Shown: positions 26,901 through 36,580, counted from the stretch's first letter. The stretch: DNA of 64,000 bases from Lactobacillaceae bacterium (GCA_031289015.1 JAITQG010000048.1:19298-83297); one strand, 5' to 3'. Numbers and translations are program-made. Notes: generated by a model from the letters alone, not told the origin.

Positions 26901-28088
26901 TCAATATGCCTTAGCAATCATCTTAGCCGTCGCTTTCAGTAATCGCATATACGCATCATAATCAGGGGCTGTGCCCGCTATTAAGTTTGCATCAAAGACA
27001 TCCGAGCGCACCAAATCTGAGCGCAAGTCTGTGTCTGAGTAGCGTGTCAATGTAATCTTGGCTTGGCGGCGGGCGATATAAACTTGGTCGCCACGCACTA
27101 AATCATCCAGCAACGCCGAATAGTGCGTGCTAAAGATCAACGTCGCCTGCTGTTGATTGATTCTTTGATCGGCAAACATTTCGATGAATGTCCGCACAAT
27201 TGCGTGATTGAAGTGGTTTTCTAGTTCATCAATGAATAGATAGCCACCTTTCTTCAACGTGATTAACGCCTGGGAGTAAATCGTAATTCCCTTCGCCGTC
27301 CCTGATGACAAATAGCGCGTGATATTGGCAAAATTGTTATCCGTTATTTCACGTGGCAATCCCTTAAATTTCAACCTGAACACGGATTGATGATTCTCTA
27401 GTCGATCAATTTTTAGGTATTCAACCGTTGAATCTAAATATTCCAAAATCTGCGTGGGCACTTCATCTTGCGCTGACACCAAAAAATTCAGGTCGGTAAA
27501 CGTTAAATTATCCACGACGGCCGTTGGTTGATACTTATTGTGGGCAATCACGGTTCGGAAAATGGAATCATCAGGCGACAAAACGAGTGAGGCGATTCCG
27601 TCTAACTTGGAACGATCAGCAAAAACTTCCGCCTCAGTAAAGTTAAACAGGCTTTTTTTGGCGTCATTAACTTTGGCCGTTTTGACCTTAATCACTTCCT
27701 GGTCAATGTACCAAGCCCCTTGCTGGCTATCCCAGGCGAAAGTGAGCACGTCTTGATAGATTTGCTTGTTCGTGCCGTAAAAGTACATTTCGACTGTCAC
27801 TGGCGCGTCCCCAAGCAACACCTCAACCAGTCTGGTCTGCGTGATTGAATTATTTCCCAGCAACAAAGACAACATCCCCAACGTGAACTTCATGAGCGTA
27901 GTTTTACCCGCCGCGTTCCGCCCAGCTAAGGTTGTGATGTTATTGACCCAGTTACGTCCGAACAAATGAATCATTTGCTCCTCATCGCCTTCTTGGACGC
28001 GTTGATCAGAGACAAGCGAGAACGCTGTATTGGTTTGGATTAGGGGATGGTTATTGATGACGATTTTTAAAAAACGTAATTCAGCCAT
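26901..28088 (-). CDS. AAA family ATPase (AAA15/OLD-like, no nuclease domain)
   Basis: The 395-residue SMC/ABC-like ATPase has Walker A AGRNAAGKTTLMKF near residue 60, a signature-like SSGTAKG segment, Walker B GYLFIDELENHFNH and the switch His in FSTHYSALLDDL. OLD-family nucleases carry a further TOPRIM domain, which is absent. Such stand-alone ATPases are common in defence regions (for example with partner effectors). The start at 28088 has AGAGGT. The next gene downstream, 67 bases away, is the zeta-like kinase, so the two may be co-transcribed. Confidence 0.8.
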   Translation of the reverse strand: MAELRFLKIVINNHPLIQTNTAFSLVSDQRVQEGDEEQMIHLFGRNWVNNITTLAGRNAAGKTTLMKFTLGMLSLLLGNNSITQTRLVEVLLGDAPVTVEMYFYGTNKQIYQDVLTFAWDSQQGAWYIDQEVIKVKTAKVNDAKKSLFNFTEAEVFADRSKLDGIASLVLSPDDSIFRTVIAHNKYQPTAVVDNLTFTDLNFLVSAQDEVPTQILEYLDSTVEYLKIDRLENHQSVFRLKFKGLPREITDNNFANITRYLSSGTAKGITIYSQALITLKKGGYLFIDELENHFNHAIVRTFIEMFADQRINQQQATLIFSTHYSALLDDLVRGDQVYIARRQAKITLTRYSDTDLRSDLVRSDVFDANLIAGTAPDYDAYMRLLKATAKMIAKAY

Positions 28089-28119
28089 GGTATTTACCTC
28101 TGACAACATCATAACACAA

Positions 28120-28158
28120 AAACACACTTCATACGAGATTGCCGTATGAAGTGTGTTT
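28120..28158 (-). terminator. Terminator between the 96-residue gene and the AAA ATPase
   Basis: A stem of about 15 bp, AAACACACTTCATACG / CGTATGAAGTGTGTTT with an 8-base loop, is followed on the minus strand by TTGTGTTATG. It is symmetrical enough to work in both directions. Confidence 0.8.
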
Positions 28159-28238
28159 TATTTGTATCACCTAACAAAAGGCTTTGTTGCAGTAATTACC
28201 ATGATCAACTAAACGGAAGAACATCAATTGCGACAATG

Positions 28239-28529
28239 CTACTCATCCACCCACGTAACCTCTTTGAACACTTCGTTGATGTTTTTGCCATCAAACAACT
28301 TAGCCTTCAAAAAGTTAGTCCTAGTTACCTCAGGGTCAGGATCCTCGAAATAGTATTTCTCCACGTACTCTTGCCCGTCATTAAATACATCTAAGACATC
28401 GACAACATGTACGTCATTAGCGCTGTGATAATTCGTTTCAACAAATATCTTGGAGCCTTTATAGATGAAGTACATGGCATCACCGTAGTAAAGGAATTCC
28501 ATTAGCTGTGCGCGTTCGACTTCTTCCAT
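28239..28529 (-). CDS. Hypothetical protein, 96 residues
   Basis: The acidic protein starts MEEVERAQLMEFLYYGDAMY, has beta-rich middle sequence (FIYKGSKIFVETNYHS) and ends EVFKEVTWVDE. GGAG precedes the ATG. I do not recognise a family; size, acidity and position beside toxin-like genes would fit an immunity protein or antitoxin, but that is speculation. Confidence 0.6.
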   Translation of the reverse strand: MEEVERAQLMEFLYYGDAMYFIYKGSKIFVETNYHSANDVHVVDVLDVFNDGQEYVEKYYFEDPDPEVTRTNFLKAKLFDGKNINEVFKEVTWVDE

Positions 28530-28687
28530 TTCGGCTCCAGTTCTTACTTTAGGTTTTTATCGCCCTTTGAAACATATTATTATTGCAACGCGACCATTTT
28601 AATCAACATTTCATTAATGTGCAACATTTACCACCTTTTCATATATTCTCAGGTCTCAGAAATTTAATGCTGCCTGTTTAATAAATA

Positions 28688-29158
28688 TCAGCTTGACAAA
28701 TCATCTTGCGTACTTATGACTGCAGATACAAAAAACCACATTGTGTGAATTATTGAAATAAAATAGCCAAATACAATTGAAATCCAAATTATTATTACAA
28801 AGTATGGATAATTATTAATCAGCTGCAACACCGTACTTCCAAATAAAATGATAAATGAAAATATAATTGATTCCCATACACGCCATTTATACTGGTTAAA
28901 TCCTCCAGATAACATCTTTAGCCTTTTAAATATTGGCATAACTTCTTTAGTAAGTACTATCCCAAACATTGTTCCGTAAAATCCAACAAAAATGGACGCA
29001 ATCGTCTGCAAACTAGTTAACATGGTCTCAAAATCATGAATATGCACCTTAAAGTTACCTTGTGCAAGCTTTAAAATTACTAATTGACTTATTAATAGTA
29101 AGATAGCCGAAACGATTTCTTTTTTCGAGTAATACCAAACGAATTTTAGTTTATTCAT
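28688..29158 (-). CDS. Unclassified four-helix membrane protein
   Basis: The 156-residue protein has about four hydrophobic segments (near residues 14-32, 48-70, 95-115 and 120-145) and short charged loops such as KEVMPIFKRLKML. The start at 29158 is preceded by AGGAGC. It follows the 307-residue gene by 25 bases, which suggests a two-gene unit with a cytoplasmic partner. That membrane-plus-cytoplasm layout resembles Kiwa-type defence in outline only; I see no sequence match to KwaA. Confidence 0.65.
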   Translation of the reverse strand: MNKLKFVWYYSKKEIVSAILLLISQLVILKLAQGNFKVHIHDFETMLTSLQTIASIFVGFYGTMFGIVLTKEVMPIFKRLKMLSGGFNQYKWRVWESIIFSFIILFGSTVLQLINNYPYFVIIIWISIVFGYFISIIHTMWFFVSAVISTQDDLSS

Positions 29159-29183
29159 ATTAAGTCTAGCTCCTAAAATTAGA

Positions 29184-30107
29184 TTAATTTTTGGCTTTTT
29201 CCTCATATTTCTTAATATTGGCCATCATAACTTTTTTTATTTCATTCACTGGAACACTTTCTTTGGGTTCATGGGTGAATTTTTCTGAGTATTTTAATAC
29301 AGAATCTAATAAATTTAGTACTTCTTTTTGACCCGACACGGTCTCGTCAAATTCAACTTCGGCCTTTCCAATTTGCATTGGGTTTGAAGTTATTTCATCA
29401 GCAATTGCGTTGATAGTAGCTTCATTTAAGTATTTATTTGATCTGGGTTTTGGCTTCAGTACCACTTCTACCGAATATGCTTCTGTTAAATGCATTAAGT
29501 TAAATCCCGCTTTCAGTGTAGCAGGGTCTTCTTCTTTAGGATTTGTGTAGAGTACACTTTCTGCATCAAATTTGTAATGTAGTTTTTTAAATCCCATCAC
29601 TTTTTGCAATCGATTTCTAACATCAACCTTAACTGGAACAAGATTTATTTTAGCGTCACTATCAAGAAATACATTAATATATTCTTGTATATGTTGGTCT
29701 GAAACTGCATTACGATTTGCTTGAATCATCATAAAACTATTATTGGGATCAAAAACTACATTTGTATCTAACGCGACATACTCTTCATTCTTCAATTCAA
29801 TAGTACTTACTTCATCGCTCGATACATTAGATTTCATTACACCACGCTCAGTGTGCTTTGTGAAGTGAAGCCATTCTAGTCTACCTTGTTTTTCAAAGTC
29901 ATCAACATGAATTATTCCTGATGAGATTCTAACATTTCGATATTGACCATTGGTCGAGTTGCCTATTTTTTCAGTAGAATCACCCATTTCAACTGGTAAA
30001 CTATTGGTATACCAGTCTTCCAATGAAAATCTTTTTAATTGAGAAAAATCATTACCTATATAAACTTTGTAAAAAAAGAAATTAATAATTTGTGTTTTCT
30101 TGGCCAT
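29184..30107 (-). CDS. Unclassified 307-residue protein, partner of the membrane gene
   Basis: The soluble protein starts MAKKTQIINFFFYKVYIG and has a beta-rich N-terminal half and a Lys/Glu-rich helical tail (EIKKVMMANIKKYEEKAKN). The central sequence VEVVLKPKPRSNKYLNEATI may be a conserved core. No nuclease or nucleotide-binding motif is obvious. AAGGATGATAG precedes the ATG. I do not recognise the family. A position between hsdR and toxin-like genes, and low codon GC, suggest a horizontally acquired defence gene. Confidence 0.65.
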   Translation of the reverse strand: MAKKTQIINFFFYKVYIGNDFSQLKRFSLEDWYTNSLPVEMGDSTEKIGNSTNGQYRNVRISSGIIHVDDFEKQGRLEWLHFTKHTERGVMKSNVSSDEVSTIELKNEEYVALDTNVVFDPNNSFMMIQANRNAVSDQHIQEYINVFLDSDAKINLVPVKVDVRNRLQKVMGFKKLHYKFDAESVLYTNPKEEDPATLKAGFNLMHLTEAYSVEVVLKPKPRSNKYLNEATINAIADEITSNPMQIGKAEVEFDETVSGQKEVLNLLDSVLKYSEKFTHEPKESVPVNEIKKVMMANIKKYEEKAKN

Positions 30108-30183
30108 TCTATCATCCTTAAACTTGATTTTGCAAAACAAATAATTATCATATCAATCTGCTGGTTATACCCGATTATCATCC

Positions 30184-30215
30184 TTGCACTAGCTTACCGA
30201 GGTAGGCTAGTGCAA
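30184..30215. other. Long stem-loop between two unclassified genes
   Basis: An inverted repeat TTGCACTAGCCTACC / (G)GTAAGCTAGTGCAA with a short loop lies in the 148-base gap. There is no T run on the minus strand, so it may be a weak terminator or a processing site. Confidence 0.5.
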
Positions 30216-30255
30216 TATGTCACCTTTTATAAAAGATCTTGTAGAGTTCCGAAAA

Positions 30256-31029
30256 TTATTCAATAGTTGAATTATCTAATATATCAAATAAATTAACAGA
30301 AACTTTTTTTGAAAAAGGCTCATCAAACTTCGTAAAACGCATCATTTTCGTTTCCATTTGTAATAAATGCCCTTCGATCGGTTCTTTTATAAACGTAATA
30401 AATCTAAATTCATACTGTTCTTTAAATTTCTTGCTTTTAACAAATAATTCACCATATGCGGTGACTAATTCAGTATTTTCCTTATAAATTTCTAAAATAT
30501 TTCCATAATGAATAGGGGAATAACTGGAGTCCAACTGTTGTTTTTTTGCTGCGATTTCAAAAGCGTCTATTAAATCTTGCAATACAACTATTACACCAAA
30601 CCGTTTCTCATTGTAAGTTTGATAAACCTGTTGAACAAATTTTGTATCCAGTTCATACTTCCCAACTTCATAATTAAATATCAAGTGTTTATTAGGTATC
30701 AGTGTCCATGATGAAATATATGCATCACCCGTTAATGATGATGGCATTTTAAGAGCTGTCACATTCTCATCAACTTCCGTCTTGTATATATCACCATTTC
30801 CATCATCGAAATTAAGTATGATTCGCATATTATTAATTCGTTCTGAATTAACTGTACCCTCACCATAATCATTTATTCCATTTCCGGTAGTGTCTTCCGT
30901 CTTATATGACGTTAAATTACGCATATAAAATCCGCCACGAAAAAAATCATTTCTATGCTCATCTGTATCGAAAAAGCGCATTAAAAAAATTGGACTTTTC
31001 ATGTGATTAAGATTCAGCTTACTTTGCAT
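30256..31029 (-). CDS. Unclassified 257-residue protein next to hsdR
   Basis: The protein begins MQSKLNLNHMKSPIFLMRFFDTDEH and continues with FRGGFYMRNLTSYKTED and EGTVNS. This N-terminal pattern (a short reporter of incoming sequence 'RFF..FYM..L') is shared loosely with DUF2971-type abortive-infection proteins, but I cannot confirm that. No clear catalytic motif is seen. AAGGAT precedes the ATG. It lies just downstream of hsdR on the same strand. Confidence 0.62.
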   Translation of the reverse strand: MQSKLNLNHMKSPIFLMRFFDTDEHRNDFFRGGFYMRNLTSYKTEDTTGNGINDYGEGTVNSERINNMRIILNFDDGNGDIYKTEVDENVTALKMPSSLTGDAYISSWTLIPNKHLIFNYEVGKYELDTKFVQQVYQTYNEKRFGVIVVLQDLIDAFEIAAKKQQLDSSYSPIHYGNILEIYKENTELVTAYGELFVKSKKFKEQYEFRFITFIKEPIEGHLLQMETKMMRFTKFDEPFSKKVSVNLFDILDNSTIE

Positions 31030-31188
31030 TATTAAATATATCCTTTTTGATAATTAAGAGATTATCTTCATATGGTTTCATAAAAATAGTAAGTTTTCAA
31101 CATCATTCTTGTACTCACTATTTTATTTTGAACAAACTATAAGCTCAGTTTTCAAGAACACCTAAACTACATAATTATAAAAGTCCAT

Positions 31189-34100
31189 TTATTCACCATT
31201 ATCACGCAAAGCCATCAGCTCAGCCTGTTCAACTACAGTATCAATGGCTTCCTTGGCAAAATCAGGCGGATAACCAAACTGACGGAGAAGCTTTTTAACA
31301 GCAATCCGCATGTTAGCTTTAACATTCGCACGTCGAGACCAATCAGTACCTGCGTTCTTTTTAACTTCAACAACTAAGGCCGCTGCAAGTTGATGAAGCT
31401 TAACTTCACCCATCTCTTGAATGGCTCGTTCATGATCCGACAACGCATCATAAAAAGCAATTTCTTCAGGTGACAAACCTAAATCTTCACCTTCTTTTTT
31501 TGCAACGTTAATTTCTTTAGCCATCTCAATGAGTTGCCGGATTACAATTTCAGTGTTTAATCCGCGTGTATTGTAGCTCTCAATTGCTGCCTCCAAGGCC
31601 TCTTGGAACTTACGTGCTTTTACCATATTGGAGCGTGACAAATAACGCACTTGCCCTTTTAATAACCGTTCCAAAAGGTTCAAAGCGGTATTCTTTTGTG
31701 GTAGCTTTTCAACTTCCGCCAAGAACTCGTCTGACAAAAGATTCAAATCAGGCCGATCAAGTCCGAGTTCCGTATACAAATCTACAACGTCACCAGGCAA
31801 AATTGACTTGTCCAAAAGTTGGCGCATTCGATAATCAATCTCTCTCCCACTAATTGCACCATCCGTCGCATTCAACTTGGCGATTGCATTTTTCAAAGCG
31901 ACGAAAAATGCCAATTCCTCAGCAACGTCTACTGCTTCTGGTTGAGTTGCAACCAACGCAAAAGCTTTTTGAAATTGTGTTGTCACATCCTGGAATGCTT
32001 TAATCTCATCTTTTCCAAGTGCAAGAATGTCGTTCAATGTATTTCTGAATGTTTCCATACGTATGGCACGATCACTCGAATTAAATTCGTGATAGTCCAT
32101 TCCGTACAGATAATCATTGGTAATGATTTGATACTTTTCAAGCATTATAGATACTGCTTTTTCAATGTTAATACCTGCTTGTCCTTGATCCGAAGGTGTG
32201 TATTGTTGCAATGCTTGCTTTAGACTATCTGCAATCCCGATGTAATCAACAACCAACCCATTTTCCTTGTCTTTGAAAACGCGGTTAACTCGCGCAATCG
32301 CTTGCATCAAGTTATGACCATGCATCGGCTTATCAACATACATTGTATTTGTTGCAGGGGCGTCAAACCCAGTCAACCACATATCGACGACAATAACGAT
32401 TTGTAATTCATCATCATTGTTTTTCATGCGAAGTTGTAGCTTTTCACGTTCTTTTTTATTAGTGTGGTGCTTAGATAAGGCTTCATCATCGGACGCAGCT
32501 GTCGTCATAACAATTTTGATTTTACCTTTGTCTAGGTCATCACTATGCCAATCAGGTCGGAGTTTAATAATTTCGTCATAAATTTTAACTGCATTACGTC
32601 GAGACATGGCGACAATCATTGATTTCCCATATTCCAATTTTTGACGAGCTTCAAAATGCTTAATAAAGTGTGCAGCTAGCGTCTTAACTCGTGGCGTTGA
32701 TCCAGCAATAGATTCCAACCGAGTTAACTCACGCTCACGTTTGGCATTTGGACTCAAGCCATCAATAGACTCATCATCCATGCCTGTTTCGCGAAGTAAA
32801 TCATCATATTCAGCTTGTGCGTTTGGGTCCAGTGAAAGCGGAATGATATGACCTTCATAGAAAATTTTAACAGTCGCGTGGTCTTCAACTGCACGAGTCA
32901 TATCATAAACATCAATATAGTCGCCAAAAACACCCTTGGTTGACTTATCAGCTTGATCAATTGGCGTTCCGGTAAAACCAATGTATGACGCATTTGGTAG
33001 CGCATCCCGAAGATATCGTGCATACCCGTATGTCGCTCCTTTTTCATCAGAATACTTTGATGAAAGGCCGTATTGCGTCCGGTGCGCTTCATCAGCAATG
33101 ACAATAACATTTGAACGTTCAGTCAATACTGGCATTTCAGTTTCACCATTCTTGAAATCTGGCGCGAATTTTTGCATAGTTGTAAAAACGATTCCGCCTG
33201 AGTTCACAGATAGTAATTCACGCATATCTTCACGTCCAGTGAGACCATTATGTTCCGTAGCTTGGGTGGGCTTCTGGCCCAATAATTCTTTGGCGGCGGC
33301 GAAGGTACCAGAAAGTTGGTCATCCAAATCGTTGCGATCATTAATGACCACAATTGTTGGATTACCAAGTTTTCGACTCACAATTCCAGTGTAGAAGACC
33401 ATTGAAAGTGATTTACCAGAACCTTGAGTATGCCAAACTACTCCGATTCGGTTGTCGCTCGGATCGGCAATGGTTGTTTCTGTCTTTTCAACTGCCTTAT
33501 TCACCATATAGTACTGATGATACGCAGCTAAAATTTTGAAAGTTTTATCACCATCTGATTCAAAGATTATGAAATTTTGAATTAAGTCCAACAAAGTTTC
33601 AGGACTCATCATCCCCTCAATCAAACTTTCCATCTGCATACCAGAAGAAAATCCATTTTTCACTTCATTTGGGAGACGCCATTGCATAAAGCGGTCTTCA
33701 CCAGCGGTTAACGAACCAGCTCGGGCAACGACTCCATCAGTAATCACTAAAATTTCATTGTATTGCATATAATTAGATATTTCACGTTTATATGTTTGAA
33801 ATTGATTCCATGCATCAGAAATACCAACATTATCGTTATCCAAGTCTTTAAACTCAAACGTAACTAACGGTAGCCCGTTCACAAATAAGGTAACGTCCGG
33901 GCGTCGATTATGATCACCTTGAATTACCGTGTATTGATTAGTTACTACAAAATCATTGTCCAGCGGGTTTTCAAAGTCGATTGGGTACATTGTTATTGTG
34001 CGTTGTTCTCCCAATATCGAACGAGTGACCTTGGCACCTCCAATAATCAATTTGTGCATGAAATGATTATTAATCATCATATCTGGACTATCAGCTAACT

Positions 34101-34344
34101 TTTCAAATTGCGCAACGGCTTCGGTGTATATATCATCCGAATGACCCGGATTATTCTTTTCCAACGCTTTATAAAGGCGGGCTTTCAAAATGATGTTTCG
34201 TTCATCATTACCTCGTTCAGCGTTAATTTCAGGATTTGGATTCTTATAATCTGGGCTTAGGTAGGCTGTGTAGCCTTGTTCAATTAGTTGATCTATGGCG
34301 GCTTGTTCAACGTCGTCTTCAGTAGTGAATGAATTTGATTTCAT
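31189..34344 (-). CDS. hsdR: Type I restriction enzyme R subunit
   Basis: The 1051-residue protein is full length. An N-terminal nuclease domain shows RRPDVTLFVNGLPLVTFEFK (the Asp and Glu-x-Lys catalytic residues). The translocase follows, with Walker A WHTQGSGKSLSMVF and the DEAH motif VIADEAHRTQYG, then VVDMWLTGFDAP and QAIARVNRVF of the second RecA-like fold. It cuts DNA after ATP-driven translocation when the site is unmethylated. It starts 57 bases after hsdS, with AAAGGAG before the ATG. Confidence 0.95.
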   Translation of the reverse strand: MKSNSFTTEDDVEQAAIDQLIEQGYTAYLSPDYKNPNPEINAERGNDERNIILKARLYKALEKNNPGHSDDIYTEAVAQFEKLADSPDMMINNHFMHKLIIGGAKVTRSILGEQRTITMYPIDFENPLDNDFVVTNQYTVIQGDHNRRPDVTLFVNGLPLVTFEFKDLDNDNVGISDAWNQFQTYKREISNYMQYNEILVITDGVVARAGSLTAGEDRFMQWRLPNEVKNGFSSGMQMESLIEGMMSPETLLDLIQNFIIFESDGDKTFKILAAYHQYYMVNKAVEKTETTIADPSDNRIGVVWHTQGSGKSLSMVFYTGIVSRKLGNPTIVVINDRNDLDDQLSGTFAAAKELLGQKPTQATEHNGLTGREDMRELLSVNSGGIVFTTMQKFAPDFKNGETEMPVLTERSNVIVIADEAHRTQYGLSSKYSDEKGATYGYARYLRDALPNASYIGFTGTPIDQADKSTKGVFGDYIDVYDMTRAVEDHATVKIFYEGHIIPLSLDPNAQAEYDDLLRETGMDDESIDGLSPNAKRERELTRLESIAGSTPRVKTLAAHFIKHFEARQKLEYGKSMIVAMSRRNAVKIYDEIIKLRPDWHSDDLDKGKIKIVMTTAASDDEALSKHHTNKKEREKLQLRMKNNDDELQIVIVVDMWLTGFDAPATNTMYVDKPMHGHNLMQAIARVNRVFKDKENGLVVDYIGIADSLKQALQQYTPSDQGQAGINIEKAVSIMLEKYQIITNDYLYGMDYHEFNSSDRAIRMETFRNTLNDILALGKDEIKAFQDVTTQFQKAFALVATQPEAVDVAEELAFFVALKNAIAKLNATDGAISGREIDYRMRQLLDKSILPGDVVDLYTELGLDRPDLNLLSDEFLAEVEKLPQKNTALNLLERLLKGQVRYLSRSNMVKARKFQEALEAAIESYNTRGLNTEIVIRQLIEMAKEINVAKKEGEDLGLSPEEIAFYDALSDHERAIQEMGEVKLHQLAAALVVEVKKNAGTDWSRRANVKANMRIAVKKLLRQFGYPPDFAKEAIDTVVEQAELMALRDNGE

Positions 34345-34390
34345 TTTGGCTCCTTTCTTTGTACGTTCTTTTTTTAGTTTTCAAGTTTGG

Positions 34391-34404
34391 TAAATGATAA
34401 TTTA
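34391..34404 (+). repeat. hsdS recombination site R1 (TAAATGATAATTTA)
   Basis: This 14-bp site has inverted arms TAAAT and ATTTA around GATA. Its last three bases form the stop codon of hsdS on the minus strand. Orientation is plus, opposite to the site inside hsdS, so the C-terminal half-cassette is flanked by an inverted pair. Confidence 0.75.
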
Positions 34405-35508
34405 GTCGCCTAACTCTATTGATCCGTTTAATAGTTTAGGTAAAAGAGTATCTCGAATCTTGGTTAAATATTCAATTTCAATAATGTTCTCAGCGTACTT
34501 TTTAAACAATGGTGAAACTTTTTTTGAAAATGATAATTGTTTGGCTATATCAACCACTTTCATCGGCATCGATTCAATATGAGAGGGATAAATATGCGGT
34601 TGTGCCGAGCCGGTTTGTAAATCAAATATTTCAGATTGACGTTTTCGTAACATGACATACCAGAAATAAACCGATTCGCTAATTCTTTCATCTATGAAGG
34701 ATGAATCAGATGACCAAACTGGTTCAGTCCAAATATTTACGAACCCAGCATTAGCACCCGATGCTGAAATTGTCACAACTGGTGCTTTTGTATTGGCTAC
34801 ATTATGATATGTTGCAGGTGATAGGCCACCTGCAATCACTGGAATAGACCCTGGAATTGCATCCTTCGATAAAAGCCCTTTGCCACGCTTAGGGTTAATA
34901 TAATAACCAATTGTTGTTTCAGCATTAGTTATATCTGGAAAATCAGAACTGAACATAGTTGTTGCTAGCTCAAGTAAATTATCATTTATAGCCTTGTTCA
35001 AGGTTATTTTTTTATCAATCGGCTCAAGAATTGATACTATTTTTTTCTGAACATTAACTGAAGTTTCCATCAGTTCAACAGATCCCAAAGCATTAATAGT
35101 GAGCGCTTGTTGAGTAGAACCAATAACCTTTTCGTTAATTGAATTTTGACCCAGTGCAGATTCTAGATAATACTTTAAAAATTGAGGATATATTCTGTCT
35201 GTATCAAAGTCAGTAATCTGTGTTACGTTACCGTCTTTATAGTAAAAGGGTAGGTCTTGTATTTTAGCCTGAAATATTGAACCAATTGTACCAACTGACG
35301 TGACAAATATATCGTCAGCTTCAGGTACCCCAAACCTATCAGAAATTTCTTTATATCTTTGTTCTGAAATGAACAGCGGATTTACGTTGCTTCCTTTTGA
35401 CTTTAAGGTAATTTCTTTGCCCCTAAAAAATGGTATTCCCTCTACAACATACTCGCTAGCAAATATACGCTTACTGGATTTAACACTAGCAACTTCTTCA
35501 ATTCGCAT
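34402..35508 (-). CDS. hsdS: Type I restriction specificity subunit HsdS, complete allele
   Basis: The 368-residue protein has the full plan: target-recognition domain 1 (residues 1-140), a conserved helix with LEPIDKKITLNKAINDNLLELA near residue 165-188, target-recognition domain 2, and a second conserved helix ending LLPKLLNGSIELGD. Each target domain reads half of a bipartite DNA site. The start at 35508 has AGGAGAG and lies 11 bases after the recombinase gene. Sites R4 (at NDNL) and R1 (at the stop) bracket the second half, so this half can be exchanged. Confidence 0.9.
   Translation of the reverse strand: MRIEEVASVKSSKRIFASEYVVEGIPFFRGKEITLKSKGSNVNPLFISEQRYKEISDRFGVPEADDIFVTSVGTIGSIFQAKIQDLPFYYKDGNVTQITDFDTDRIYPQFLKYYLESALGQNSINEKVIGSTQQALTINALGSVELMETSVNVQKKIVSILEPIDKKITLNKAINDNLLELATTMFSSDFPDITNAETTIGYYINPKRGKGLLSKDAIPGSIPVIAGGLSPATYHNVANTKAPVVTISASGANAGFVNIWTEPVWSSDSSFIDERISESVYFWYVMLRKRQSEIFDLQTGSAQPHIYPSHIESMPMKVVDIAKQLSFSKKVSPLFKKYAENIIEIEYLTKIRDTLLPKLLNGSIELGD
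34975..34988 (-). repeat. hsdS recombination site R4 (TAAATGATAATTTA)
   Basis: The 14-mer lies in the middle of hsdS and encodes the residues NDNL between the two target domains, in minus orientation. Confidence 0.75.
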
Positions 35509-35518
35509 TTTTTCTCTC

Positions 35519-36502
35519 CTATCCAATAAATTTTCTATGTGCATTTTTAACATTGGTTTGATTAACCATTGCGTAATGCAACGTTGTATCAATCCTTACA
35601 TGCCCAAGTAATCTTTGCACTTGCTCAACCGGCATTCCTTTGTCAATTGCTTTTGTAGCCAATGTACGTCTGAATCGATGCGGATGCACTTTTGTAATTT
35701 TTGCTCGAGAACCAAGCTCTCTCAACATACTTTCCACACCACTAATACTCAATCTTGTATTCGGATGCTTCTTAGACACCCATAGCGCTTCGTTATTATC
35801 AACGCGACTATCAAGATAGTTCAGAATGTGAAGCTTGCTTCTTGCATCAAAGTACACTTCACGCTGCGAGTTACCTTTTCCTAGAACAATACACGATCTT
35901 TCATTAAAGTTGATATCGCTACGATTTAGTTTCACCAACTCACCCACACGTACCCCGGTTGAATTTAGAAACTCAACTATCGTGAGATCACGAATATTGT
36001 CTGTACTGTCTCGTAGTATTTCAACATTTTCGTCGGTAAACGCTTCGTTCACAACTTTCATTTGCTTAACCTTGTGAATACGTCGCACAGGGCTTTTGCC
36101 AATATAATCTTCGTCTTCAAGCCAGGAAAAGAAACTAGAAAATATGCGTCGAATGTTATCCATAGTGACATTACTTGAGCCATTCGCATCTTGATATTCT
36201 GCAAGATACTCTCGTAAATCATTTGTTGAAATCAATTTAATCCATTTATCTATGCTTTCTAACAGCTTACGAATCGTGTTTTCATAGTATTTTAGCGACT
36301 TTTCAGAACACCCTTCCACCTTCTTGGCTGCTATAAACGCCCCGACAAAATCCTGGTTTGACATGGTAGTTGAATCTGTTGCGACCGTCATTTCATAACC
36401 ATTTAGTCTAGCATCCATTATTTGTGCGACAATATCACATTGTGTGGTGGATAGTTGCCCCTGAAGTTCTGAAACAACATCCTGAATAAACTTATCTTTC
36501 AT
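35519..36502 (-). CDS. Tyrosine recombinase of the hsdS locus
   Basis: The 327-residue protein has a SAM-like N-terminal domain and the catalytic residues of the integrase family: NSTGVRVGELVKL (Arg), the HPHRFRRTLAT block (His-x-x-Arg), RLLGHVRIDTTLHYAMV (His and Tyr). It is placed between silent and complete hsdS cassettes, as are the CreX/PsrA-type recombinases of streptococcal phase-variable type I loci. It would recombine the four TAAATGATAATTTA sites. The start at 36502 is supported by AGGGAG. It is distinct from XerD at 16200. Confidence 0.88.
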   Translation of the reverse strand: MKDKFIQDVVSELQGQLSTTQCDIVAQIMDARLNGYEMTVATDSTTMSNQDFVGAFIAAKKVEGCSEKSLKYYENTIRKLLESIDKWIKLISTNDLREYLAEYQDANGSSNVTMDNIRRIFSSFFSWLEDEDYIGKSPVRRIHKVKQMKVVNEAFTDENVEILRDSTDNIRDLTIVEFLNSTGVRVGELVKLNRSDINFNERSCIVLGKGNSQREVYFDARSKLHILNYLDSRVDNNEALWVSKKHPNTRLSISGVESMLRELGSRAKITKVHPHRFRRTLATKAIDKGMPVEQVQRLLGHVRIDTTLHYAMVNQTNVKNAHRKFIG

Positions 36503-36551
36503 CGTGACGCTCCCTTGGCTTAATGAAAGAATTATACCAAGCGACATCGAT

Positions 36552-36565
36552 TCGCTAGTTAGCGA
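36552..36565. repeat. Palindrome beside recombination site R2
   Basis: TCGCTA-GT-TAGCGA is a perfect inverted repeat that ends two bases before site R2. It is absent from the other three sites as far as I can see, and could be an accessory binding site or chance. Confidence 0.35.
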
Positions 36566-36566
36566 G

Positions 36567-36580
36567 TAAATGATAATTTA
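36567..36580 (+). repeat. hsdS recombination site R2 (TAAATGATAATTTA)
   Basis: The 14-mer is in plus orientation at the 5' edge of the silent C-terminal hsdS cassette; the cassette reads NDNLVELA through it. Confidence 0.75.

Noticed and set aside
35519..36502. Recombinase as an integrase of a prophage or integrative element
   Set aside because: No phage or conjugation genes, tRNA or att-like flanking repeats are present, and the only repeats are the four hsdS sites. A shuffling role fits better.
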